Shown here: one piece after another, positions 29,643-36,705 of the stretch
Numbering within the stretch: position 1 is the first letter of the stretch
How the letters are laid out: each line of letters begins with the position of its first letter
NCBI GenBank assembly: GCA_016719785.1
Contig: JADJYJ010000034.1
Location: 62,001-126,000, forward strand
Origin: Candidatus Amarolinea dominans
GTDB taxonomy: Bacteria > Chloroflexota > Anaerolineae > SSC4 > Amarolineaceae
DNA length: 64,000 nucleotides
Reading direction: 5' to 3'
Program-made: the position numbers and the translations under genes
Notes under the pieces: generated by a model
Told to the model about the DNA's origin: nothing
Seen by the model: only the letters and a program-made list of their open reading frames with translations
Databases searched by the model: none

Positions 29643-30890
29643 TCAGTTGACCTGCATGTGGGCGCGAAACTCGCCATCGAAATGATGAAGCAGGGCGTTG
29701 ACGGGGTTCGCCATGCCGGCGCCCAGCGGGCAAAACGTGATGCCATTGATGCCCCGCACCAGCCACTGCAAGTTCTGCAGATCATCTGCGGTCGCGGTAT
29801 GTTGCGTGAAACGGGTGAGGGTTTCCAACAGCCGATAACCGCCGAGCCTGCAGGGCACGCAACTGCCGCATGATTCGTGGGCAAAGAAGGCGACGGTGCG
29901 CCGCGCCACCTCAACCATGTTGGTGGTGTCATCCATGACGACGATACCGCCGGTGCCGAGCTGCGTGCCGATGGCTTCCAGGCCCTCGAACGACATGGGG
30001 ACATCGAGCTGCGCGGGCAGCACCAGGTTGGTTGAAACCCCGCCCGGAATCACGGCCTTGATCGTGTGTCCGTGGCGGACCCCGCCCGCGTAGTCATCAA
30101 TGATCGTGCGCAACGGGGTGCCCAACGGAAGCTCATACACGCCGGGGCGATTGACATGGCCGCTGACACAGAAAATCTTGGGGCCGGTGCTCTTCTCTGT
30201 GCCGATGGCCGCGTACCATTCGGGACCGTTCAGAACGATGTGCGGCACATTCACCAACGTTTCCACATTCTGCACCACCGTGGGCTGACCCCACAGGCCA
30301 GCCTGCACCGGGTAGGGCGGTTTCAGGCGCGGTTCGCCCCGCTTGCCTTCCAGCGACTCGATCATGGCCGTCTCTTCACCGCAGATGTAGGCGCCAGCGC
30401 CGCGGTGTACAGAAATGTCCAGGCTGAAGCCGCTGTTCAGGATATTCTTGCCCAGCAGGCCGTACTGATAGGCATCAGCAATCGCCTTGATCCAACGTTT
30501 GACGCCCAGGAAAAATTCACCCCGGATATAGACAAAGGCCCGCTGCGCCTGGATGGCATAGGCCGCGATGATCACGCCTTCGATGATCTGATGCGGATCC
30601 CGTTCAACAATGGCACGATCCTTGAAGGTGCCAGGCTCGCCCTCGTCGGTATTGACGGCCAGGTAACGCGTCACGCCTGCCCCTTTGGGCACAAAACTCC
30701 ACTTCAGCCCGGTGGGAAAACCGGCGCCGCCGCGCCCGCGCAGGCGCGCACGCTTGACCAGATCAATGACATCATCGGGAGCCAGCGTCAGCGCCTTGCG
30801 CACAGACTGATAACCACCATGATCGAAGTAGGTGGTGATCTTCTCCGAGTTGGGCAGATGAATGTTGCGAGTCAAAATCGGTTGCCACAT
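29643..30890 (-). CDS. nuoF: NADH-binding 51-kDa subunit, NuoF family
   Basis: 415 residues from ATG 30890. Complete NuoF: FMN site RLRGRGGAGFPTGLKWSF, NADH region GAGAYICGEETAMIESLEGK, AVNTDEGEPGTFKD, an SLBB domain, and the 4Fe-4S motif CGSCVPCRLGG with the fourth cysteine in ITFCPLGAG. It would oxidise NADH and pass electrons via FMN to Fe-S clusters. It pairs with NuoE immediately upstream (41 nt), but no NuoG or membrane subunit is nearby. The same pair is the diaphorase module of NAD-linked hydrogenases and formate dehydrogenases. Compare the second NuoF at 7113, which is fused to GltD. The symbol follows the family; membership of complex I is not shown. Confidence 0.9.
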   Translation of the reverse strand: MWQPILTRNIHLPNSEKITTYFDHGGYQSVRKALTLAPDDVIDLVKRARLRGRGGAGFPTGLKWSFVPKGAGVTRYLAVNTDEGEPGTFKDRAIVERDPHQIIEGVIIAAYAIQAQRAFVYIRGEFFLGVKRWIKAIADAYQYGLLGKNILNSGFSLDISVHRGAGAYICGEETAMIESLEGKRGEPRLKPPYPVQAGLWGQPTVVQNVETLVNVPHIVLNGPEWYAAIGTEKSTGPKIFCVSGHVNRPGVYELPLGTPLRTIIDDYAGGVRHGHTIKAVIPGGVSTNLVLPAQLDVPMSFEGLEAIGTQLGTGGIVVMDDTTNMVEVARRTVAFFAHESCGSCVPCRLGGYRLLETLTRFTQHTATADDLQNLQWLVRGINGITFCPLGAGMANPVNALLHHFDGEFRAHMQVN

Positions 30891-30931
30891 GGCAGGTCTC
30901 TCCCATTTCCGGCGACCAGGACGTCGCCGCG

Positions 30932-31444
30932 TCAGTTCTCGCCCAAGCGCTCCAACAGCGCATCGAGGCTGGTTGGCGTCAGGTTTTCATAGAGCGCATC
31001 GTTGACGCGCAGCGCAGGCGCGGTTCCACACGAGGCCAGGCATTGCACCCGCTCAAGGGTGACCCGCCCATCCGCGCTGGTCTCTCCTGGCCGGATGCCG
31101 AGTTTGCCACCGATGTAATCCGCTACCTTGTCCGCACCATCACGCAGGTAGCAGGAGAGGCCGTCACACACCTGGATGACAAAGCGACCGCTGGGCTGCG
31201 TGCGAAACAGGCTGTAAAACGTGGCCGTGGAAAAAACATGGCCCAGGGGCAGGTCAAGGCGGCTGGCAACCTCCTCGATGGCTTCCGGGGTCAGATAACC
31301 GTGCCGCTCCTGGGCCAGGTAGAGCGCCGTCAGGAGCATGGACTGGCGCACAGGATCGGTCAGGCGGGCGCCGTGGCCGGCGATCTCCGTTCGAGAGGTA
31401 GTCGCCATGGGCATTGCCGCAGATTTGGGCGTGACAGGCATCAT
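30932..31444 (-). CDS. nuoE: 24-kDa [2Fe-2S] subunit, NuoE family
   Basis: 170 residues from ATG 31444 (GAGGTG about 8 nt upstream); an in-frame start at 31498 is possible. Thioredoxin-like [2Fe-2S] protein: an N-terminal helical part QSMLLTALYLAQERHGYLTP, then cysteine pairs QVCDGLSCYL (C-x4-C) and VQCLASCGTAP (C-x3-C), the usual ligands. It carries electrons between NuoF-bound FMN and a partner. It is transcribed just before nuoF inside a run of two-component genes, an unusual setting that suggests a dedicated soluble NADH diaphorase whose acceptor is encoded elsewhere. Confidence 0.9.
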   Translation of the reverse strand: MMPVTPKSAAMPMATTSRTEIAGHGARLTDPVRQSMLLTALYLAQERHGYLTPEAIEEVASRLDLPLGHVFSTATFYSLFRTQPSGRFVIQVCDGLSCYLRDGADKVADYIGGKLGIRPGETSADGRVTLERVQCLASCGTAPALRVNDALYENLTPTSLDALLERLGEN

Positions 31445-31529
31445 CAGAATCACCTCTTCACCATACTTCACAGGCCAGCAACCTGTGTACAGGCGCACGA
31501 TTGTACGCGCCGGCCTCCGTCATGGCCCG

Positions 31530-31949
31530 TCAAGAGACAGGCTGACCGCGACCGAAGGCATGCAGGCGCTGGCGGAGCAAGCGCTCGACATTTTCCAACA
31601 CAATCGCAGGCTCGATCGGTTTCGACAGGAAGGCATCAATGGCGTTAGCCGGGACATCGGCCAGCAGCGCGTGCGCGGGTTCGCGCAACACCGCTGAAAC
31701 AAGCAGTAGGGGCACGGCATCGAGACGGGCATCTTGCCGGATCTGCTGCACCAGGCTCAATCCCTGGAAGGCATAGGACATCATGGCATCCAGGATGATG
31801 AGATCAGGGCGCTCACTCTCCACGGCGGCCGCGCCTTCGCGCGCGTTGCCGGCGCAACGTACACGATAGCCATGCGATTCCAGAATGATGCGGAGGTACT
31901 CCCGGAAATCGCTGTCATCGTCAATCACAAGAATCTGTGGAGACGCCAT
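31530..31949 (-). CDS. Single-domain response regulator (receiver)
   Basis: 139 residues from ATG 31949, preceded by AAGAGA; the ORF extends upstream into the REP element, which is not coding. Receiver with DDD at 9-11, phosphoacceptor Asp in LIILDAMMSY near 54, switch LLVSAVL and Lys in FLSKPIEPAIV near 114. No output domain. It diverges more from the other two receivers and has an extra C-terminal tail (LRQRLHAFGRGQPVS). Confidence 0.88.
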   Translation of the reverse strand: MASPQILVIDDDSDFREYLRIILESHGYRVRCAGNAREGAAAVESERPDLIILDAMMSYAFQGLSLVQQIRQDARLDAVPLLLVSAVLREPAHALLADVPANAIDAFLSKPIEPAIVLENVERLLRQRLHAFGRGQPVS

Positions 31950-31972
31950 GGCAATCTCTTTGCTTTCAGTTT

Positions 31973-32024
31973 GTAGCGACGACTTTAGTCGTTTTCGCGG
32001 CCATGCAGCGACTGAAGTCGCTAC
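31973..32024. repeat. Cloverleaf REP-like element
   Basis: Outer stem GTAGCGAC (31973-31980)/GTCGCTAC (32017-32024) encloses ACGACT-TT-AGTCGT (31979-31992) and AGCGACT-GA-AGTCGCT (32007-32022). It lies between two receiver genes. The GACTTTAGTC/GACTTCAGTC type of stem is common in environmental genomes. It is the third element in this window with the two-hairpins-in-a-stem design. Confidence 0.7.
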
Positions 32025-32057
32025 TACGAACCAGCGGATCACTTACGCCCAACTGCA

Positions 32058-32438
32058 CTAGGCCAGCAGCTCTTCCACTTTGCGCAGCAACTCACCTGGG
32101 TTGACCGGTTTGCTGAGCCAGGCATCCATGTGCAGGCGATCTTCCAGGGGAAACAGACCGGCGTGGGGTGTTTCGGCAATCGAAGAAACCATGATGATGG
32201 GTAAGAAACGCGACTGGGGATCGGCGGCCAGCGTTTCACTGACGTTGTAGCCATCCAGGGCCGTTGACATCATGATGTCCAGGATCATCAGGTCCGGCTG
32301 GGCTTCAGCCACCTGTCGCAGCGCCTGCGCGCCATTAGCGGCCGTAATGACACGGTAGCCACGGCTGGCCAAAATCGTGCGCATAATCTCGACAAAATCG
32401 GGGTCATCATCTACAACCAAAATTGTCGCCGACGCCAT
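32058..32438 (-). CDS. Single-domain response regulator (receiver)
   Basis: 126 residues from ATG 32438, chosen because GGAGG lies about 6 nt upstream; a TTG four codons earlier is less likely. Receiver with DDD at 10-12, Asp in LMILDIMMST near 55, MVSSIAET switch and Lys in WLSKPVNPGEL near 112. No output domain. It is the first gene of the minus-strand operon 32438 to 27158 (receiver, receiver, NuoE, NuoF, receiver, ACT, histidine kinase). Confidence 0.9.
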   Translation of the reverse strand: MASATILVVDDDPDFVEIMRTILASRGYRVITAANGAQALRQVAEAQPDLMILDIMMSTALDGYNVSETLAADPQSRFLPIIMVSSIAETPHAGLFPLEDRLHMDAWLSKPVNPGELLRKVEELLA

Positions 32439-32551
32439 TGTCGCCTCCAATCAATGTCAAACAGGATTCTGGCTTAGTTTACACCAGATCGAGGCCATCC
32501 GATATGACTTGCGTCATAGGCTGACATTGTGCCATCTGGTACAATCACCCG

Positions 32552-32672
32552 TGAGCAGGCATCCTGCACATCTTTCACCTCCATCGTCGGGCAATGGCGC
32601 CCGGGGGGGCACAGATTTGGCGGTGAGGGATGTTGGGGTCTCCGGGAGCACGGGTCTTGGAGACCCTTTTTT
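32552..32672 (+). ncRNA. Candidate small structured RNA with its own promoter and terminator
   Basis: The 421-nt gap between 32438 and 32860 contains no convincing ORF. An extended -10 (TGG-TACAAT, 32537-32545) would start transcription near 32552. The following sequence can fold: hairpin GCAGG-CAT-CCTGC, then a long helix ACATC-TT-TCACC with GGTGA-GG-GATGT enclosing CCAT/ATGG and GGGC/GCCC pairs. It ends in a textbook intrinsic terminator, GGGTCTCC (32636-32643) with GGAGACCC (32659-32666) and then TTTTTT. The structure does not match 4.5S, tmRNA or 6S RNA as I know them. Function unknown. Confidence 0.4.
32636..32672 (+). terminator. Intrinsic terminator
   Basis: Perfect 8-bp stem GGGTCTCC/GGAGACCC with a 15-nt loop, directly followed by six T (32667-32672). 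There is no plus-strand protein gene upstream of it, hence the ncRNA proposal. Confidence 0.85.
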
Positions 32673-32780
32673 ATTGCCCGCTGCCCTGTGTCAGCATCAC
32701 ACGTTGGGAACATGAGCGCCTGGCAGCGCTGCAGGCGGGACACCCGCGCTCCCAGCCTGTGGCGCTCTCGCAAGGTCGGG

Positions 32781-32809
32781 TTGACACAGAGGGTCATTTG
32801 GGGTATGAT
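32781..32809 (+). promoter_or_regulatory. Strong sigma-70 promoter for Uma2 gene
   Basis: Consensus TTGACA at 32781-32786, exactly 17 nt of spacer, TATGAT at 32804-32809. Predicted start near 32816, 44 nt before ATG 32860. Confidence 0.75.
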
Positions 32810-32859
32810 GCGCCGCATGGATGCACCATTGTGCGTCCTACCTGCATGAGGAAAGAACC

Positions 32860-33864
32860 ATGACCTTAGCGACTCAGACCATGACACGACCGCGCGCCAG
32901 AACACGCAAGCCGCAATTGGACAGCGGCAGGGGATGGCCGCGCGACATCGGCGAAGCCTTTGCCCGGCCACCAGGGCCTTACACGCTGGATGAGGTGGCA
33001 TTCATTCTGGAGGAGGAGCCGGTTGAGCTGTTGAACGGCTGGCTGGTGCGACAAGAAATGACCGATCTTTACGAACGACGCTTCGTAAGCAACCTGGGGA
33101 GCGCCCTCGACCTGGCCGCACGCGAAGCTGGCTTTGGTCAGGTGCTTGGGGACCAGACAGAGTGCGTGCTATCGAATGGCAGCGTGGTGAAACCGGATGT
33201 GGCGCTCATCTCTTGGAAGCGAATGGCAACCGCAGTACCCATGGGGCCACTGCTGCGCCCGACCCTGATCGGAAGCCCTGAATTGGTGGTCGAAGTGCGG
33301 TCGCCGTCGAATCGGCGCACTCAGGAGATATTCAAGCGCTCCTTTTATTTCGCCAACGGGACCCGCATCGTGTGGGACGTTGACGACAAGAAGCGGGAGG
33401 TTTGGGTCTATCGCGCAGAACAGCCCGATCGGCCCGCCCATCTGCGCACGGATGACATGCTTACTTGTGAACCTCTGATTCCCGGCTGGCGGCGGCGCCT
33501 GGGCGATCTGTTCGAGGAACGGGTTTCAGCCAAGACCCTGGCGGGCGAAGTGGCTGTCAAATGGGTGGCCGAAGGCAAGGCGCAGGGCATCGCCGAAGGC
33601 AAGACGCAGGGCATCGCCGAAGGCAAGGCGCAGGGCATCGCCGAAGGTGAAAGTCGGGCGCTGCGCGCGCTGTTGCCCACCCTGGCTCGACTGCGTTTTG
33701 GCGCGGAAGTTCCCGCCGACCTGCCGGCAACCCTGGCTGCACTGAGCGATGAACAACTGCTGCGCCTGCAAACCGGCGTCGAAACGGCCGCCACATGCGC
33801 CGAATGGCTGGCGATGACCCTCGAATCCGATTCTGCGCCGCGGCCTTATAGCGCGGCAGGGTGA
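32860..33864 (+). CDS. Uma2 family PD-(D/E)XK endonuclease-like protein with repeat tail
   Basis: 334 residues from ATG 32860 (GAGGAAAG upstream). After a basic, disordered start, residues about 35-220 form a Uma2 (DUF820) domain: YTLDEVAFILEEEPVELLNG, VVKPDVALISW with the acidic PD, and the nuclease core PELVVEVRSPSNR (ExxVEVxSPS). FYFANGTRIVWDVDDKKREV follows. The C-terminus has a 24-bp tandem repeat coding for AEGKAQGI (33568-33648, three units and a part), probably helical. Uma2 proteins are very numerous in Cyanobacteria and Chloroflexota, and their substrate is unknown. It has its own strong promoter. Confidence 0.85.
   Translation: MTLATQTMTRPRARTRKPQLDSGRGWPRDIGEAFARPPGPYTLDEVAFILEEEPVELLNGWLVRQEMTDLYERRFVSNLGSALDLAAREAGFGQVLGDQTECVLSNGSVVKPDVALISWKRMATAVPMGPLLRPTLIGSPELVVEVRSPSNRRTQEIFKRSFYFANGTRIVWDVDDKKREVWVYRAEQPDRPAHLRTDDMLTCEPLIPGWRRRLGDLFEERVSAKTLAGEVAVKWVAEGKAQGIAEGKTQGIAEGKAQGIAEGESRALRALLPTLARLRFGAEVPADLPATLAALSDEQLLRLQTGVETAATCAEWLAMTLESDSAPRPYSAAG
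33568..33648 (+). repeat. 24-bp tandem repeat in Uma2 gene
   Basis: GCCGAAGGCAAGGCGCAGGG followed by CATC is repeated at 33568, 33592 and 33616 with a partial fourth unit at 33640. One unit has A instead of G (K-T-Q). Copy-number change keeps the frame (8 residues per unit). Confidence 0.9.
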
Positions 33865-33875
33865 ACTGACAGACC

Positions 33876-34889
33876 ATGAACAAACGCGAGCGCCTGGCCG
33901 CGGCGTACAACGGCCAGCCCGTAGATCGGCCGCCCGTGGCGCTGTGGCGTCATTTTCCCGGTGATGACCAGGATGCAGACGACCTGGCCGCCGCGCACAT
34001 CCATTTTCAGCGGTTGCACGACTGGGACTTTCTCAAAGTGACCCCAGCCAGCACGTTCATGGTGGACGACTACGGCGTGCAGACGGCCTGGTGTGGCAAT
34101 GAGGAAGGTACCCGTGATTATGTCAGCTTTCCCGTGGCGCAGGCCGAGGAGTTGACCGCGCTGGCGCTGCTCGACGTGATGACCGGAAGTTACGCGCTGG
34201 CGCGCCAGGCATTGCAGCAGATCTGCAGCGCGGTTGACCCTGATGCCACCGTGCTGCAAACGATTTTCAGCCCGCTGTCGCAACTGAAAAAGCTGGCAGG
34301 CAGACGCCTGTTGCCCCTTCTGCGTCTGCATCCACAGGCGGTGCAGGTTGCGCTGGCCACGCTGACCGCCAACAGCCTGCGCCACATCGAATCGCTGACC
34401 ACGATTGGCGTCGGCGGCATCTTCTACGCCGTGCAACACGCCTCCGCGCATCAGATGTCCAGGGCCGAGTATGCGGTCTTCGGACGCCCCTTCGATCTGC
34501 AAATTCTACAAGCCCTCCCCGCGGGTTGGTTCAACGTGCTGCACCTGCATGGCGCCGATGTCTATTTCGATGACGTGGCGGACTATCCGGTGCAGGCCAT
34601 CAACTGGCACGATCGCGAAACCTGGCCGGACCTGACCACCGCGCTGACCCGCTTTCCTGGCGCCGTCATCGGCGGTATCCGCCAATGGGACACCCTGTTG
34701 CGCGGCGCGCCGGCGCAGATCAGGGCTGAGGCGCTCGATGCCTGCGTGCAGACCGGCGGACAGCGTTTCATCCTGGGCACCGGCTGCGTGGCGCCCGTCA
34801 CCGCGCCTGCGGCCAACCTCCGTGCCTTGCGCCAGGCGGTTGAAACCATGCCGTCCCACCGCCCGGCCGCGCACCGTATGCAGGACTAG
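33876..34889 (+). CDS. Uroporphyrinogen decarboxylase (URO-D) superfamily protein
   Basis: 337 residues from ATG 33876, 11 nt after the Uma2 stop codon. URO-D barrel features: NKRERLAAAYNGQPVDRPPV at the N-terminus, FLKVTPASTFMVDDYG, ILQALPAGWFNVLHLHGADV, and an ending GGQRFILGTGCVAPVTAP. It lacks the HemE signature for uroporphyrinogen binding near the N-terminus (RQAGR), so it is more likely a methyltransferase-like paralogue (MtaA/MtbA or unassigned URO-D group) than haem-pathway HemE. His in LHLHGAD is a possible zinc ligand of the MtaA group. Probably in an operon with the Nudix and LarC genes (gap of 7 nt to the Nudix gene). Confidence 0.8.
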   Translation: MNKRERLAAAYNGQPVDRPPVALWRHFPGDDQDADDLAAAHIHFQRLHDWDFLKVTPASTFMVDDYGVQTAWCGNEEGTRDYVSFPVAQAEELTALALLDVMTGSYALARQALQQICSAVDPDATVLQTIFSPLSQLKKLAGRRLLPLLRLHPQAVQVALATLTANSLRHIESLTTIGVGGIFYAVQHASAHQMSRAEYAVFGRPFDLQILQALPAGWFNVLHLHGADVYFDDVADYPVQAINWHDRETWPDLTTALTRFPGAVIGGIRQWDTLLRGAPAQIRAEALDACVQTGGQRFILGTGCVAPVTAPAANLRALRQAVETMPSHRPAAHRMQD

Positions 34890-34896
34890 CGCCGCG

Positions 34897-35391
34897 ATGC
34901 ATGTCTCCTATCGCTTCTGTCCACGCTGTTCCCAACCGCTGTCATGGGTCCCGCTCTTCGGCCGCGAGCGTCCGCACTGCCCGGCCTGTGGCTTCATCCA
35001 TTTTCAGAATCCCAGGGTGGCCGTCGCGGTACTGGTCACCGACCAGGACCGGGTTTTGCTCGTCAAGCGTGCGGTGGTGCCGCAAATCGGCTTCTGGTCC
35101 CTACCGGCCGGCTTCATGGACTGCGATGAGATGCCGCAGGCGGCCGCCGGTCGCGAGGTCGAGGAGGAGACGGGGGTGCGCATCGAGATCACCGAGTTGC
35201 TGGAAATTTTCCCGATGCCCCAGGGGGGCGGCATTGTCATCACCTACGCGGCGCGACCCGTGAGCGATGGCGCGGTGAGACCGGGCGATGATGTGAGCGA
35301 TGCCGCCTGGTTTGCGCCGGCCGCCATTCCCGCCGATCTCGCCTTCGAGAGCACGCGCACCGTGCTGGCCCAGTGGCTGGCCGCGATCTGA
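34897..35391 (+). CDS. Nudix hydrolase with N-terminal zinc ribbon
   Basis: 164 residues from ATG 34897. Zinc ribbon CPRC (8-11) and CPAC (about 28-31), then a Nudix domain with a complete Nudix box (G-x5-E-x7-REVEEETGV: GFMDCDEMPQAAAG then REVEEETGV) at about 77-99. This layout is found in NudC/ADP-ribose-type and MutT-like hydrolases that cleave nucleoside diphosphates linked to another group. The enzyme lacks the SQPWPFPxS tail of true NudC, so the substrate is uncertain. It lies between the URO-D gene (7 nt) and larC (53 nt). Confidence 0.88.
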   Translation: MHVSYRFCPRCSQPLSWVPLFGRERPHCPACGFIHFQNPRVAVAVLVTDQDRVLLVKRAVVPQIGFWSLPAGFMDCDEMPQAAAGREVEEETGVRIEITELLEIFPMPQGGGIVITYAARPVSDGAVRPGDDVSDAAWFAPAAIPADLAFESTRTVLAQWLAAI

Positions 35392-35444
35392 TCCCATCGC
35401 GCGGCGCTGCGCAACCGCCCCCACTCCAAAATCACAGGGAATTG

Positions 35445-36644
35445 ATGATGCGAGTTGCCTATTTCGACTGTTTTGCCGGCATCAGCGGCGACATGACGCT
35501 TGGCGCGTTGCTCGACGCCGGTCTGCTGGTGGCTGATCTGCAGAGGGCGCTCAACGGCCTCAAGGTACCCGGTTGGCGTCTGGACGTGGCTCGCGTCACC
35601 AAGCAGGGCATTGCCGGGACACAGGTCAAGGTGCTGGTAGATGAGACCGCCGACCTGCCGCATCGCCATCTGGATGACATTCTGGCCCTGCTGGCGGCCA
35701 GCGATCTGGATGAGGTGGTGCGCGAACGTGCGACGGCGGTCTTCAGGCGCCTGGCTGCGGCCGAGGCGGCCGTGCATGGCAGTGACATCGCGCATGTTCA
35801 CTTTCACGAGGTGGGCGCACTGGACAGCATCGTAGATATCGTGGGGGCCGTGGCGGGCTTGCATCTGCTGGGCGTGGAGCGCATCGTGGCCTCACCGCTG
35901 CCGTTGGGGCACGGTTTTGTGCGGGCGGCCCATGGTTTGCTGCCGGTGCCGGCGCCGGCCGTGGTGCAACTCCTGGCCGGCCGCGGCATCCCGGTGCGAG
36001 ATCGCGATGTGACCGGCGAACTGGTCACACCCACGGGCGCCGCGCTGCTGGCCGAGTTGGCAGACGAGTTTGGCCCCTACCCGCCGATGACTGTGCATGC
36101 CACCGGTTTTGGCGCCGGACAGCGTGACATGCCCTATCCCAACCTCTTGCGCCTGGTGTTGGGCGAGACAGATGAAGCGCCAGCCGCCGCGGTCAGCACA
36201 GAGGCGGCCTATCAGGCAGACCGCCTGCTGCTGCTGGAAACAAACATTGACGACATGAACCCGGAAATCTTCGGCTACGTCAGCCAGCGTCTGTTTGCCG
36301 CCGGCGCGCTCGATGTCTGGCTGACGCCGATCTACATGAAGAAGGGACGCCCGGCCACGCTGCTGACCGCGCTGTGCGCAGCAGGTCAGGCTGACCGGAT
36401 CACCGAGCTGATCCTCCAGGAAACGACCAGCCTGGGTCTGCGCCGCCAGGAGATCGAGCGATTGTGTCTGCCGCGCACAATCGAGCAGGTAGAAACGCCG
36501 TGGGGACCGGTGCGAGTCAAGATCGCTTATCTTCCCAATGGTCAACGCAAGGCCGCGCCTGAGTATGAGGATTGTCAGGCCCTGGCCGCGCAGCACGGCG
36601 TGCCGCTGCGTACCGTCTATCAGGCCGCCAGCGCCAAAGCGTGA
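35445..36644 (+). CDS. larC: Nickel-pincer cofactor biosynthesis protein LarC
   Basis: 399 residues from ATG 35445 (a second ATG follows at 35448). Family hallmarks: start MRVAYFDCFAGISGDMTLGA, IAHVHFHEVGALDSIVDIVG in the middle, ELVTPTGAALLAELADEFG, and LLLETNIDDMNPEIFGYVSQ at about 262-285, ending with KIAYLPNGQRKAAPEYEDCQ. LarC inserts nickel into the pyridinium-bis-thiocarboxylate mononucleotide made by LarB and LarE, to form the cofactor of lactate racemase and related enzymes. In many genomes LarC is split (LarC1/LarC2); here it is one uninterrupted protein. No larA, larB or larE is in the window. Confidence 0.92.
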   Translation: MMRVAYFDCFAGISGDMTLGALLDAGLLVADLQRALNGLKVPGWRLDVARVTKQGIAGTQVKVLVDETADLPHRHLDDILALLAASDLDEVVRERATAVFRRLAAAEAAVHGSDIAHVHFHEVGALDSIVDIVGAVAGLHLLGVERIVASPLPLGHGFVRAAHGLLPVPAPAVVQLLAGRGIPVRDRDVTGELVTPTGAALLAELADEFGPYPPMTVHATGFGAGQRDMPYPNLLRLVLGETDEAPAAAVSTEAAYQADRLLLLETNIDDMNPEIFGYVSQRLFAAGALDVWLTPIYMKKGRPATLLTALCAAGQADRITELILQETTSLGLRRQEIERLCLPRTIEQVETPWGPVRVKIAYLPNGQRKAAPEYEDCQALAAQHGVPLRTVYQAASAKA

Positions 36645-36649
36645 TGCGC

Positions 36650-36692
36650 AAAAAAAAGGCTCCCAACCCCACCAGCCGTGAGATTGGGAGCC
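36650..36692 (-). terminator. Intrinsic terminator of the pbpC-alpha-2-macroglobulin operon
   Basis: On the minus strand, GGCTCCCAA and TTGGGAGCC form a perfect 9-bp stem with a 17-nt loop, followed by a run of T (A run at 36650-36657 on the plus strand). It lies 14 nt beyond the stop codon of the macroglobulin gene. The same hairpin without U tract faces larC. Confidence 0.85.
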
Positions 36693-36705
36693 ATTCACGC
36701 CCCGC

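Noticed and set aside
32529..32849. Short plus-strand ORFs in the 421-nt gap
   Set aside because: They run through the terminator hairpin and promoter, lack ribosome-binding sites and have no recognisable sequence.
33568..33648. CRISPR-like short repeats
   Set aside because: Units are directly adjacent without spacers and encode a peptide repeat.
33876..34889. Calling the URO-D protein HemE
   Set aside because: The N-terminal haem-precursor-binding signature of HemE is not present; only superfamily features are.
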